Part shown: in pieces, positions 33,897-42,615 of the stretch
Layout of the letters: every line of letters begins with the position of its first letter
Numbering within the stretch: the first letter of the stretch is position 1
DNA from: Ornithinimicrobium cryptoxanthini
GTDB lineage: Bacteria; Actinomycetota; Actinomycetes; Actinomycetales; Dermatophilaceae
Assembly: GCF_023923205.1 (NCBI RefSeq)
Contig: NZ_CP099490.1
Location: 496,001 to 560,000 of the forward strand
DNA length: 64,000 bases
Direction: 5' to 3'
Position numbers and translations under genes: made by a program
The notes under the pieces: generated by a model
Told to the model about the DNA's origin: nothing
Database searches by the model: none
Seen by the model: only the letters and a program-made list of their open reading frames with translations

Positions 33897-33969
33897 TGGG
33901 CCCCGTGGGACTCGAACCCACAACCTACGGATTAAAAGTCCGCAGCTCTAACCATTGAGCTAGAGGCCC
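33897..33969 (-). tRNA. tRNA-Lys (anticodon TTT)
   Basis: The minus strand folds as a 73-base tRNA: acceptor GGGCCTC paired with GGGGCCC, discriminator A, D-arm AGCTCAATGGTTAGAGC, anticodon loop ACTTTTAAT (TTT) and T-arm GTGGGTTCGAGTCCCAC. CCA is not encoded. The 3' end faces left, toward the integrase remnant, as expected for an attachment site used by integrative elements. Confidence 0.95.
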
Positions 33970-34233
33970 TGGGCCCGGCGGGACGTGTCGCGAGACGTCA
34001 CCCGGGCCGGACGCAGTCTACGTGCTCCTTGCCGCGAACGCTGGCTCACCATCGGGTCAGTGGCTGGGTGAGAAACGGTCCGATCCGCTCCACAAAGGCG
34101 CGCGAAGCGGTCCGATCCTCCTCAGGAAATGGAGTAAAGGGAGAATTACAGAATTGTGGTTATCCAGTAACTCTTGCCACATCAGTCACTTCTGCACCAT
34201 ATTGGGGGAGCCCCGACTACTTCAGGAGTCCAT

Positions 34234-36612
34234 GTGCGACCCACCCTCGCCGCCTCGCTGGCCCTGGCGTTGACCGCCACGCTGCTGCCTGCTGTCGCCT
34301 CCGCGACGACCGAGCCGACGTCTCCGCCGGCCGCCCACGACACCGAGCAGGTGGCGGAGGCGATCCCCGACGAGCACCTTGACCTCGAGTACGGCCTGGT
34401 CACCACCGACCCCGAGGACGTCGCGCTGTCCGAGCCCACCGTCGTCACCGACCTCACCCAGCTGCCGGCGGCCGAGCCGAACGCCGAGTCCTATCCGATG
34501 CCGTCGTCCGGCTACTACACGGTGACCGGCGGTGGCTGGGGGCACCGGATCGGGATGTCGCAGTATGGCGCGCACGGCGCGGGCCTCCAGGGGCTGGACC
34601 ACGCACAGATCCTCGACTTCTATTATCCGGGCACCAACCTGGAGACGTGGGCCAGCGGCATGATCCGCATCGGCATCACCATCGACAACGACGGCGTCAC
34701 GCGGGTCGACCACCGTCCCGGACTTGCCGTGAGCCACGGGACGAGCGGCGCCACCTACACCCTGCCGGAGCGCGAGCAGTGGCGCGTGCGGGCCAGCACC
34801 ACCAGCGCGAGCAGCTGCGTGCTGGAGGGTTACAACGGATCGACCTGGTCGGCATACTGGCCGTCCGGGATGGCCACCGGCTGCCCGGTCACCTTCTCCT
34901 CGCCCACCGAGGGGACGGTCGACCTCTATCTGCCCAGCGGCTCGCGCCGGATCTATCGCGGTCAGCTGACCGCCACCCACCACGGCTCGGCAAACCTGGC
35001 CACCGTCAACCGGTTGCCGATGCAGCACTACCTGCGCTCGGTCGTCTCGATCGAGATGTCGTCGTTCTTCCACACGCAGGCGCTGCGGGCCCAGGCCGTC
35101 GCGGCGCGCACCTACGCACAACGCGGGGTCAACGGCACCGGCTACTACGACACGTGTGACACGACCTACTGCCAGGCCTACCGCGGTCGGGGTGCGCGAC
35201 AGACCGCCGGCGGCATCACCAGCTACGAGTATCCCGAGAACACGGCCGCGGTGGACGCCACCGATGGGCAGGTGCTCACCTACAACTTCCCGAGCGGGAA
35301 GGCGCTGGCCACCACCATGTATGCCGCCTCGACCGGTGGGTGGACCATCCCCGGTGGGGCGGGGCACCCCTATCTGTCGGCCCAGGCCGACCCCTATGAC
35401 AACACCGCGATCAACACCCGGCACCGGTGGACCGCCCAGCTGACCGCGACCTCGCTCGAGTCGCGCTACGGCATCTATGACGTGACCCGGGTGCAGGTCC
35501 TGACCCGCGACGGCCACGGGCAGTGGGGTGGGCGCATCCTGTCGGCCAAGGTCGAGGGCTACACCGCCGGCGGCGCCTACACCTACGCCAACGCCAGCGG
35601 GACAGGCCTCTACCTCGCGCGCCCCTGGCCGACCTGGAACACCGGGCTGTCCACGGACTACTTCACGTTCGGCGATCCGGGCGAGGCGCCGCCGCCGACT
35701 GCTCCGGGTGAGGTGACCCGCCTCGCGGGCGCCAACCGCTACGCGACGGCTGCCGAGGTGTCGGAAGCGTGGGCGGCAGGAGTGAGTGTCGTCTATGTCG
35801 TGTCGGGGGAGGACTATGCCGACGCCTTGGCTGCTGCCGCCCGCTCCGGCATCTATGACGCGCCCGTGCTGCTGACCAAGAAGAACAGCCTGCCGCCGGA
35901 GACCCGGAGCGCGCTGACCAGGCTCAAGCCGGGGCGGCTCGTCATCGTCGGGGGCACCGGTTCGGTCGGCGCGGGGGTCGAGGCCACGTTGCGCGGCTAC
36001 ACCACCGGGGGCCTGGAACGGGTCCAGGGGGCAGACCGCTATGCGACGGCGGCGGCCCTCGCGTCCTACTACGGCGCCGGCCAGTCCCGGGTCTTCCTCG
36101 CCAGCGGCGAGAACTTCCCGGACGCCCTGACCGCCGCCGCACTGGCCGGCAAGCAGCACACCCCGCTGCTGCTGACCCGCAGCGACCGGCTGGACGCGGC
36201 GACCCTGCAGCAGCTGGACCGCCTCAACCCTGGCGAGATCATCGTCCTCGGTGGGACGGCCGGCGTCTCGGCGCCGGTGGCCCAGCAGGCGGCGAGCTAT
36301 GCCACCAGCGGCACCTTCCGCCGGCTCGCCGGCGCGAACCGCTATGAGACTGCCGAGCAGGTGGCGCTCGAGTATCCGAGCGCGATCAGCTCCACGATGG
36401 TCGCGTCCGGCCAGGAGTTTCCGGACGCGCTCGTCGGCGCGGCACTGGCTGGCCGCCGTGGTGTCCCCGTGCTCCTGACTATGGTCAACGGAGTCCACCC
36501 GGCCGCCGGTGACGCGCTAGAGCACCTCGCGCCCAAGGACATCTTCGTGCTGGGCGGGGAGACCATAGTGTCGAATGCCACTGTCGAGGAGCTGGCCGAC
36601 TACCTGCGCTGA
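34234..36612 (+). CDS. Secreted SpoIID/LytB-domain protein with three CWB2 repeats
   Basis: The 792-residue protein has a signal peptide (residues 1 to about 28, ending in an AxA-like site), a SpoIID domain (about 90-470, with RGQLTATHHGS, LRSVVSIEMSSFF and AVAARTYAQRG) and three cell-wall-binding repeat 2 units at the C-terminus (about 490-790), each starting with a GANRYATA- or GADRYATA-like motif and containing a GG(T/E) turn. SpoIID enzymes are lytic transglycosylases that cut bare glycan strands. The GTG at 34234 follows AGGAG by five bases. It likely remodels the wall while bound to it. Confidence 0.88.
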   Translation: MRPTLAASLALALTATLLPAVASATTEPTSPPAAHDTEQVAEAIPDEHLDLEYGLVTTDPEDVALSEPTVVTDLTQLPAAEPNAESYPMPSSGYYTVTGGGWGHRIGMSQYGAHGAGLQGLDHAQILDFYYPGTNLETWASGMIRIGITIDNDGVTRVDHRPGLAVSHGTSGATYTLPEREQWRVRASTTSASSCVLEGYNGSTWSAYWPSGMATGCPVTFSSPTEGTVDLYLPSGSRRIYRGQLTATHHGSANLATVNRLPMQHYLRSVVSIEMSSFFHTQALRAQAVAARTYAQRGVNGTGYYDTCDTTYCQAYRGRGARQTAGGITSYEYPENTAAVDATDGQVLTYNFPSGKALATTMYAASTGGWTIPGGAGHPYLSAQADPYDNTAINTRHRWTAQLTATSLESRYGIYDVTRVQVLTRDGHGQWGGRILSAKVEGYTAGGAYTYANASGTGLYLARPWPTWNTGLSTDYFTFGDPGEAPPPTAPGEVTRLAGANRYATAAEVSEAWAAGVSVVYVVSGEDYADALAAAARSGIYDAPVLLTKKNSLPPETRSALTRLKPGRLVIVGGTGSVGAGVEATLRGYTTGGLERVQGADRYATAAALASYYGAGQSRVFLASGENFPDALTAAALAGKQHTPLLLTRSDRLDAATLQQLDRLNPGEIIVLGGTAGVSAPVAQQAASYATSGTFRRLAGANRYETAEQVALEYPSAISSTMVASGQEFPDALVGAALAGRRGVPVLLTMVNGVHPAAGDALEHLAPKDIFVLGGETIVSNATVEELADYLR

Positions 36613-36639
36613 GCACCGCGAGGTGGGAGAATCCGCCTC

Positions 36640-38163
36640 ATGACTGACATGCACACCGTTGTGCCCGGGACGCCGGCACCGACCCGCAGGCTCGTCGAGC
36701 TCAACGGGATCGACATCATCAAGGAGTCAGAGCGCACCGCCAAGCCGTCCGACCTCTTCTGGCCATGGTTTGCCGCGAACGTGTCGGTCTTCGGCATGAG
36801 CTATGCAGCGTTCGTGTATGGCTTCGGCGTCAGCTTCTGGCAGGGCGTGCTGGTCGCGGTGGTGGGCGTGACCATCTCGTTCCTGCTGTGCGGCATCATC
36901 GCGATCGCCGGCAAGCGCGGCTCGGTGCCGACCATGGTGCTGTCCAGGTCCGCGTTCGGGGTCACTGGGCAGCGCGTGCCCGGCATCTTCTCGTGGTTGA
37001 TCTCGATCGGGTGGGAGACGTTCCTGGCGATCATGGCCACGCTGGCCACGGCGACCGTCTTCGCCGAGCTCGGCTGGAGCAGCGGCACCGCGACCAAGGT
37101 GATCGCCTGCGCCGTGATCGCGACCCTGATCGTGCTCGCCTCCGTCGCCGGTTATCACACAATCATCCGCATGCAGTCGGTGCTGACCTGGGTCACCGGC
37201 CTGGTCACGCTGGGCTACATCGCGATCACCTTCTCCGAGATCGACCTCGGTGCCGCGACTGCGCTCCCGGCGGCCTCCAACCAGGCGCTCATCGGTGCGC
37301 TGGTCATGGTGATGACCGGCTTCGGCCTGGGGTGGATCAACATCGCCGCTGACTGGTCGCGCTATCAGAAGCGGGACGCCTCGGGTGGCGCCATCGTCTT
37401 CTGGAACACATTCGGCGGCGCGATCGCCCCGGTGTTGCTGGTCTGCTACGGCTTGGCGCTAGCCGGCTCCAACCCGGAGCTGACCGATGCCATCGCCAAC
37501 GACCCGATCGGCACGCTGGCCACGATCCTGCCCACCTGGTTCCTCATCCCGTTCTGGATCGCCGCAGTGCTCGCCCTGGTCAGTGGCGCCGTGCTCGGCA
37601 TCTACTCCTCCGGCTTGACCCTGCTCAGCCTGGGCATCGACATCCCGCGCCCGGCGGCCGCGCTCATCGACGGGGTCATCCTGACTCTCGGCACGATCTA
37701 TGTCGTGTTCTTCGCCGAGTCGTTCCTGGCGCCGTTCCAGAGCTTCCTGATCACACTCGGCGTGCCGATCGCAGCCTGGGCGGGCATCCTCATCGCCGAC
37801 ATCATGCTGCGCCGTCGCAACTATGACGAGGCAGCCCTGTTTGACGGTCGCGGTCGCTATGGCAACTGGAACTGGACCTCGATCGGCATCATGGCGGTCG
37901 CCTCCATCGTCGGCTGGGGGTTGGTCATCAACAACTTTGCGGACGCCGCCGCCTGGAACAACTGGCAGGGCTATCTGCTCGGCCCGCTGGGCCTGGGCGG
38001 TCGCGAGGGTGACTGGGCCTGGGCCAACCTCGGCGTGCTCTTCTCCCTGGTGATCGGATTTGTGGGGTATGCCGTGCTGCAGGCCGGTGCTGTCCGTCGC
38101 CAGGAGGCCGAGCCAGTCGCCCCGGCCCGCGACCAGTCGATGGTGGACGGTCCGGTCGCATGA
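36640..38163 (+). CDS. NCS1 purine-cytosine permease family transporter
   Basis: The 507-residue protein has about twelve transmembrane helices and an NCS1-like start (LVELNGIDIIKESERTAKPS, DLFWPWFAANVSVFG). Conserved early parts RGSVPTMVLSRSAFGVTGQR and the later ADWSRYQKRDASGG match the purine/cytosine permease branch. It should take up a nucleobase or a related N-heterocycle. Its stop overlaps the start of a cysteine hydrolase (ATGA), which points to uptake followed by hydrolysis of the same compound. Confidence 0.88.
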   Translation: MTDMHTVVPGTPAPTRRLVELNGIDIIKESERTAKPSDLFWPWFAANVSVFGMSYAAFVYGFGVSFWQGVLVAVVGVTISFLLCGIIAIAGKRGSVPTMVLSRSAFGVTGQRVPGIFSWLISIGWETFLAIMATLATATVFAELGWSSGTATKVIACAVIATLIVLASVAGYHTIIRMQSVLTWVTGLVTLGYIAITFSEIDLGAATALPAASNQALIGALVMVMTGFGLGWINIAADWSRYQKRDASGGAIVFWNTFGGAIAPVLLVCYGLALAGSNPELTDAIANDPIGTLATILPTWFLIPFWIAAVLALVSGAVLGIYSSGLTLLSLGIDIPRPAAALIDGVILTLGTIYVVFFAESFLAPFQSFLITLGVPIAAWAGILIADIMLRRRNYDEAALFDGRGRYGNWNWTSIGIMAVASIVGWGLVINNFADAAAWNNWQGYLLGPLGLGGREGDWAWANLGVLFSLVIGFVGYAVLQAGAVRRQEAEPVAPARDQSMVDGPVA

Positions 38164-38801
38164 GCAGCGCTAGCGTGGCCACGGAGGAGCAGGAGGGTCG
38201 GCCCAAGTCCGGCCCCGCGGAGGTCGAGGCCTCGGCCGGCGCCGACCGGTGGCTGGTCGTCGTCGACCCCCAGGTGATCTTTGCCGACCCGGAGTCGAAG
38301 TGGGCAGCGCCGCGCTTCCAAAAGATCGTGGAGCCGGTGCGCCAGCTGGCCGCGGCGTTCGGCGACCGGGTGGTCATCACCCGCTGGGTGCCGCCGGAGC
38401 AGAAGGTGGGCTCATGGGTGCCCTACTTCGAGCAGTTCGCCTTCGCCGACCAGCCACCCGACCACCATCTCTTCGACCTGGTGCCGCAGGCGGCCGACCT
38501 GGGCGCACGGCATACGGTCAGCGAGCCGACGTTCGGCAAGTGGGGCGAGCAGCTGCAGGCGATCACCGGACCCACCCCGCACCTGGTGCTGGCCGGCGTG
38601 GCGACGGACTGCTGCGTCATCTCCACCGCGCTCCCGGCGATCGACGCGGGGGCGCAGGTGACCGTGGCCTCCGATGCCTGCGCCGGTTCGGACGACGAGA
38701 ACCACCAACGCGCCCTGGACGCGATGGGGCTCTATGCGCCCCAGCTCTTCGTGGTGACCACGGCAGAGGTCCTGGCGCTGGGCGAGCCACGAGAGGCCTG
38801 A
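38160..38801 (+). CDS. Isochorismatase-like cysteine hydrolase
   Basis: The 213-residue protein has the catalytic triad pattern of the family: Asp in WLVVVDPQVIFAD (about 39), Lys in EPTFGKWGEQL (about 124) and Cys in AGVATDCCVISTAL (about 146-153). A cis-peptide GVATDC turn is present. Members hydrolyse amides such as nicotinamide, N-carbamoyl compounds or ureidoacrylate. Coupling to a cytosine-permease-type transporter suggests a step in nucleobase or pterin-like compound use. The exact substrate is open. Confidence 0.85.
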   Translation: MSSASVATEEQEGRPKSGPAEVEASAGADRWLVVVDPQVIFADPESKWAAPRFQKIVEPVRQLAAAFGDRVVITRWVPPEQKVGSWVPYFEQFAFADQPPDHHLFDLVPQAADLGARHTVSEPTFGKWGEQLQAITGPTPHLVLAGVATDCCVISTALPAIDAGAQVTVASDACAGSDDENHQRALDAMGLYAPQLFVVTTAEVLALGEPREA

Positions 38802-38853
38802 TGACCGAACCCGGCGGAGACCGGGCGCCGACCGCCGCTTCGGTGCGCCTGCT

Positions 38854-40170
38854 CTAGTCCACGGGCTCGATGGACAGACCGAGCTCGGCGAACTGCTCTG
38901 CCGGGCGGTGATAGCCGCGCACCAGGTGACGGATCCCGCCGATGCGCGAGGGGCCGTCGGCGATGGCGGCCGCGATGACCGATGAGAAGCCGGCTCGCAC
39001 ATCAGGGACCTCGACGTGGGCCCCGCGCAGCTTGGACACGCCCTTGACGACGGCGGAGTGGACGGCGTTCGTGTCGTGGAAGCGGCACGACTCACCACCC
39101 AGGCAGGTCGCGAACAACTCGATCTCGGCGCCCATCTGCTGCAGCGCGGGCACATAGACCAACCGGTCCTCATAGACCGTCTCGTGCAGGACCGACATGC
39201 CGTCGGCCTGGGTGAACAGGACGACGAGGGGTGTCTGCCAGTCGGTCATGAACCCCGGGTGGGTGTCGGTCTGCACGGCGGCCGGTCGCAGCCCCTCGGG
39301 AGCAGTGGCGCGGATGTATTCATCGGTGATGTCGAACTGCGCACCCATGGAGTGCAGGGTCGTGATGGCCGTGACGAGCCGGTCCTGGGCACAGCCGTGG
39401 ACCCGGACCTCGCCGCCGGTGACCAGTCCGGCCACCAGATAGCTGAACGCCTCGTTGCGGTCGCCCTCGAGATGCACCTGGGCACCCCGCAGCCGGTCGA
39501 CGCCGTCGATGGTCCACTTGCGGCCGGGAGACAGGACGATCCGGGCCCCCATGCGCTGCAGGAACAGCGCCAGCTCGATGACCTCCGGCTCGGTGGCGGC
39601 GTTGCGCAGCACCGTGCGGCCCTCGGCCAGGGCGGCGGTCAGCAGCACGGTCTCGGTCGCGCCGACGCTGGGATAGGGCAGCTCGAGGCGGGTGCCGCGC
39701 AGGCGGGTGGCGCGGGCGGCGATGCCGTCCTCACGGTGCTCGATCTCGGCACCGAAGGCCGTCAGCGCCTCGATGTGAAAGTCCACGGGGCGACGGCCGA
39801 TGGGATCGCCACCCACCAGGGGGACGAAGGCCTCACCGGTCAGGTGCAGGAGTGGGCCGAGCAGCAGGATCGGGATGCGGTTGAGGCCGCTGAACGAGAG
39901 CGGGACGTCGGCCGTCACCTGGTCGTGGGGCTCCACGGTGATGACGCCGTGGTCCTGGTCATAGTCCACGCCCACGCCCAGGGAGCGCAGGATGTCGGTC
40001 GTGATCGCCACGTCACCGACCTGCGGCACGTTGCTGATCCTGCTCGGGCCGTCGCCCAGGATGGCCGCCACCATGTGTTTGGTGGCTGCGTTCTTGGAGC
40101 CGCGCACGTGCACGTCGCCGCGCAGGGGGCCGGCGGGTGTCACTGACCACGCTGTTGCTGCCATAGCCAC
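38854..40170 (-). CDS. murA: UDP-GlcNAc 1-carboxyvinyltransferase, Cys-to-Asp form
   Basis: The 438-residue EPSP-synthase-fold enzyme makes UDP-GlcNAc-enolpyruvate, the first committed step of peptidoglycan synthesis in the cytosol. The catalytic Lys/Asn pair is in RGSKNAATKH (K26, N27) and the C-terminal Arg region is VRGYHRPAEQ. The loop that carries the reactive Cys in most bacteria (PGGCxIGxRP) reads VGGDPIGRRP, so Asp122 stands in that place, as in mycobacteria. This change is known to make the enzyme insensitive to fosfomycin. The start is GTG at 40170 or ATG at 40164. Confidence 0.9.
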   Translation of the reverse strand: MAMAATAWSVTPAGPLRGDVHVRGSKNAATKHMVAAILGDGPSRISNVPQVGDVAITTDILRSLGVGVDYDQDHGVITVEPHDQVTADVPLSFSGLNRIPILLLGPLLHLTGEAFVPLVGGDPIGRRPVDFHIEALTAFGAEIEHREDGIAARATRLRGTRLELPYPSVGATETVLLTAALAEGRTVLRNAATEPEVIELALFLQRMGARIVLSPGRKWTIDGVDRLRGAQVHLEGDRNEAFSYLVAGLVTGGEVRVHGCAQDRLVTAITTLHSMGAQFDITDEYIRATAPEGLRPAAVQTDTHPGFMTDWQTPLVVLFTQADGMSVLHETVYEDRLVYVPALQQMGAEIELFATCLGGESCRFHDTNAVHSAVVKGVSKLRGAHVEVPDVRAGFSSVIAAAIADGPSRIGGIRHLVRGYHRPAEQFAELGLSIEPVD

Positions 40171-40271
40171 AGGCTACGCAGACCCAGCCGTCAGCGCACG
40201 ACTCAGCACGGCTCGCCTCGGGCGGCGGCGGCACGGAGGCCGGTGTCGGTGGGCACTGACAGGCTGGGCCG

Positions 40272-40886
40272 ATGAACGCACCGGATCAGAAGGAGACCCT
40301 GCACCGCTATCTCAAGAACGCCCGCGAGGCGCTGTTGTGGAAGCTGGACGGGTTGGATGACTATGACGTGCGCCGGCCGATGACGCCGACCGGCACCAAC
40401 CTGCTGGGCCTGGTCAAGCACGTGGCTAGCGTCGGGGTCGGCTATCTCGGTGACGTGTTTGACCGACCGTCCGGGATCGACCTGCCGTGGTTCGCCGACG
40501 ACGCCGAGCCCAACGCCGACCTGTGGGTGCCGGCGCAGGAGTCGCGGGAGCAGGTTATCGACCTGCACCACCGTGCCTGGGCCCACGCCGACGCCACGGT
40601 GGAGGCGCTCGACCTGGACGCTGAGGGCGCGGTGCCCTGGTGGGGCGAGCGAGGGCAGGTGACGCTGCACCAGATCCTCGTGCACATCACGACGGAGACA
40701 CACCGGCACGCCGGTCACGCCGACATCATCCGGGAGCTGATCGACGGTGCCGTCGGGGTCCGTGAGGGGATGGACAACATGTGGACCGGTGATGCCGACG
40801 ACTACTGGCCGCAGCACCGCGGGCGCATCGAGGAGGCGGCCCGTGCAGCCCGTCAGCACGCGACAGGCAGCGACGGCGCAACATAA
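40272..40886 (+). CDS. DinB/DUF664 family protein
   Basis: The 204-residue four-helix protein has the DinB metal-site pattern: His in GLVKHVASVGVGYL (about residue 49) and HITTETHRHAGHADIIREL (about 140-158), which would bind a divalent metal. An early RRPMTPTGTNLLG is typical of the DUF664 branch. Members include thiol-dependent transferases that use mycothiol or bacillithiol. Length fits. It is a single gene divergent from murA. Confidence 0.85.
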   Translation: MNAPDQKETLHRYLKNAREALLWKLDGLDDYDVRRPMTPTGTNLLGLVKHVASVGVGYLGDVFDRPSGIDLPWFADDAEPNADLWVPAQESREQVIDLHHRAWAHADATVEALDLDAEGAVPWWGERGQVTLHQILVHITTETHRHAGHADIIRELIDGAVGVREGMDNMWTGDADDYWPQHRGRIEEAARAARQHATGSDGAT

Positions 40887-40975
40887 CAAACGGATAACGC
40901 CACCGCTCCAGAGACGCGAACTGCCCTAGCCTGCAAGGAGGTCCGCCCCAGACGCCCCCGACGACGGAGCCCCAG

Positions 40976-42502
40976 ATGTCCGACCAGACCTTCCAGCTCA
41001 TCGCGATCGGCATCTATTTTGCCGCCATGCTCGGCATCGGTTTTTATGCCTATCGGCAGACGAGTGACCTGGACGACTACATGCTTGCGGGGCGCAACCT
41101 GCCTCCGGGTGTTGCCGCACTGTCCGCCGGAGCCTCGGACATGTCGGGCTGGCTGCTGATGGGACTACCTGGAGCGATCTATGCCACCGGCCTGGTGGAG
41201 GCCTGGATCGCGATCGGGCTCACGATCGGTGCCTACCTGAACTGGAAGTTCGTTGCACCGAGGCTGCGCTCCTACACCGAGGTGTCCAACAACTCGATCA
41301 CCGTCCCCAGCTTCCTGGAGAACAGGTTCAAGGACCACAGCCACGCACTGCGGCTCACGGCCGGCATCATCATCCTGGTCTTCTTCACCTTCTACGTCTC
41401 CTCCGGCATGGTTGCCGGTGGTGTCTTCTTCGAGTCCTCCTTCAACAGCAGCTACCTCACAGGCATGTTGCTCGTGGCGGGGGTCACCCTCGTCTACACC
41501 CTCTTCGGCGGGTTCCTCGGAGCGTCGCTGACCGATGTGGCCCAGGGCCTGCTGATGCTCGCGGCGCTGGTGCTCGTGCCCATCGTCACGATCGTCTCGA
41601 TGGGCGGTCTGGGCGAGGTCCTCTCCAGCATCGACGCAGCCGACGCGGCGTTCAACGCCACGGTCAGCGACCCCGCCGACGAGCTCGACCGCACCTCCCT
41701 GCTGTTTGGCGGCACGCTGCTGGGCATCATCTCGGCTGCAGCGTGGGGGCTGGGCTACTTCGGCCAACCGCACATCATCGTGCGGTTCATGGCGTTGCGC
41801 TCGGCGGCCGACGCAAAGGCCGGGCGCCGCATCGGCATCAGCTGGATGGTGCTGGTCGCAGGTGGTGCCATCGTCACCGGCCTGATCGGCGTCGGCTACT
41901 TCCACGAGGCGACCGAGGTGCTGGACAACCCCGAGACCGTCTTCCTGCGCCTGTCCCAGATCATGTTCCACCCGATCATTGCCGGCTTCGTGCTGGCGGC
42001 CGTGCTGGCCGCCATCATGTCGACCCTCTCCTCGCAGCTGATCGTCTGCTCCTCCGCGCTGGTCGAGGACATCTGGAAGATCTTCGGCAAGGAGGCCACC
42101 GCTGGCCAGCAGGTCATGCTGGGTCGGGCCGGGGTCCTCGTGGTCGCCCTCATCGCCGGTCTGCTCGCGATCGACCCGCAGTCCAACATCCTGGGCCTCG
42201 TCGGGTTTGCGTGGGCCGGCTTCGGCGCCGCGTTCGGGCCGATCATCATCCTGTCCTTGTTCTGGCGCCGGCTCACGGCGATGGGCGCTCTCAGCGGCAT
42301 GATCTCCGGCGCCGTCGTGGTCGGCATCTGGGGCAATGTCGATGCCCTCAGCAGCTTCCTCTATGAGATCGTGCCCGGCTTCGTCGTCTGTCTGGTGGTC
42401 GCCTACGTCGTCTCCCTGATGGGCCCCCGCCCCACGGAGGACGAGGCCATCCAGGCCGAGTTCGACGAGATGTCCCACTGGGCCGAGAAGCTGAAGGTCT
42501 GA
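40976..42502 (+). CDS. putP: Sodium/proline symporter
   Basis: The 508-residue protein has about thirteen transmembrane helices and the sodium:solute symporter family pattern. Early YMLAGRNLPPGVAALSAGAS and DMSGWLLMGLPGAIYATG are typical of PutP, as are NNSITVPSFLENRF and AAIMSTLSSQLIVCSSALVE later. It should bring proline in with Na+, as carbon source or osmoprotectant. No proline catabolic gene lies beside it. Confidence 0.9.
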   Translation: MSDQTFQLIAIGIYFAAMLGIGFYAYRQTSDLDDYMLAGRNLPPGVAALSAGASDMSGWLLMGLPGAIYATGLVEAWIAIGLTIGAYLNWKFVAPRLRSYTEVSNNSITVPSFLENRFKDHSHALRLTAGIIILVFFTFYVSSGMVAGGVFFESSFNSSYLTGMLLVAGVTLVYTLFGGFLGASLTDVAQGLLMLAALVLVPIVTIVSMGGLGEVLSSIDAADAAFNATVSDPADELDRTSLLFGGTLLGIISAAAWGLGYFGQPHIIVRFMALRSAADAKAGRRIGISWMVLVAGGAIVTGLIGVGYFHEATEVLDNPETVFLRLSQIMFHPIIAGFVLAAVLAAIMSTLSSQLIVCSSALVEDIWKIFGKEATAGQQVMLGRAGVLVVALIAGLLAIDPQSNILGLVGFAWAGFGAAFGPIIILSLFWRRLTAMGALSGMISGAVVVGIWGNVDALSSFLYEIVPGFVVCLVVAYVVSLMGPRPTEDEAIQAEFDEMSHWAEKLKV

Positions 42503-42615
42503 TCGTCCGCACGTTCCCCACCCCACGTCCCACTACACGTCCCCGAACGCGGGCCACCAGCTGACTGGCGCTGGCGGCCCGCGGTGGGCGGACGGCATAC
42601 GGGATGATGGAGGGG

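Noticed and set aside
34222..36498. Very long open frame (758 codons) antisense to the SpoIID gene
   Set aside because: High-GC genes often leave an open antisense frame. The plus strand has signal peptide, SpoIID and CWB2 motifs; the antisense text is Arg/Gly-rich and without domains.
39016..40146. 376-codon plus-strand frame over murA
   Set aside because: murA on the minus strand is complete with catalytic motifs; the opposite frame is His/Gly/Asp-rich shadow.
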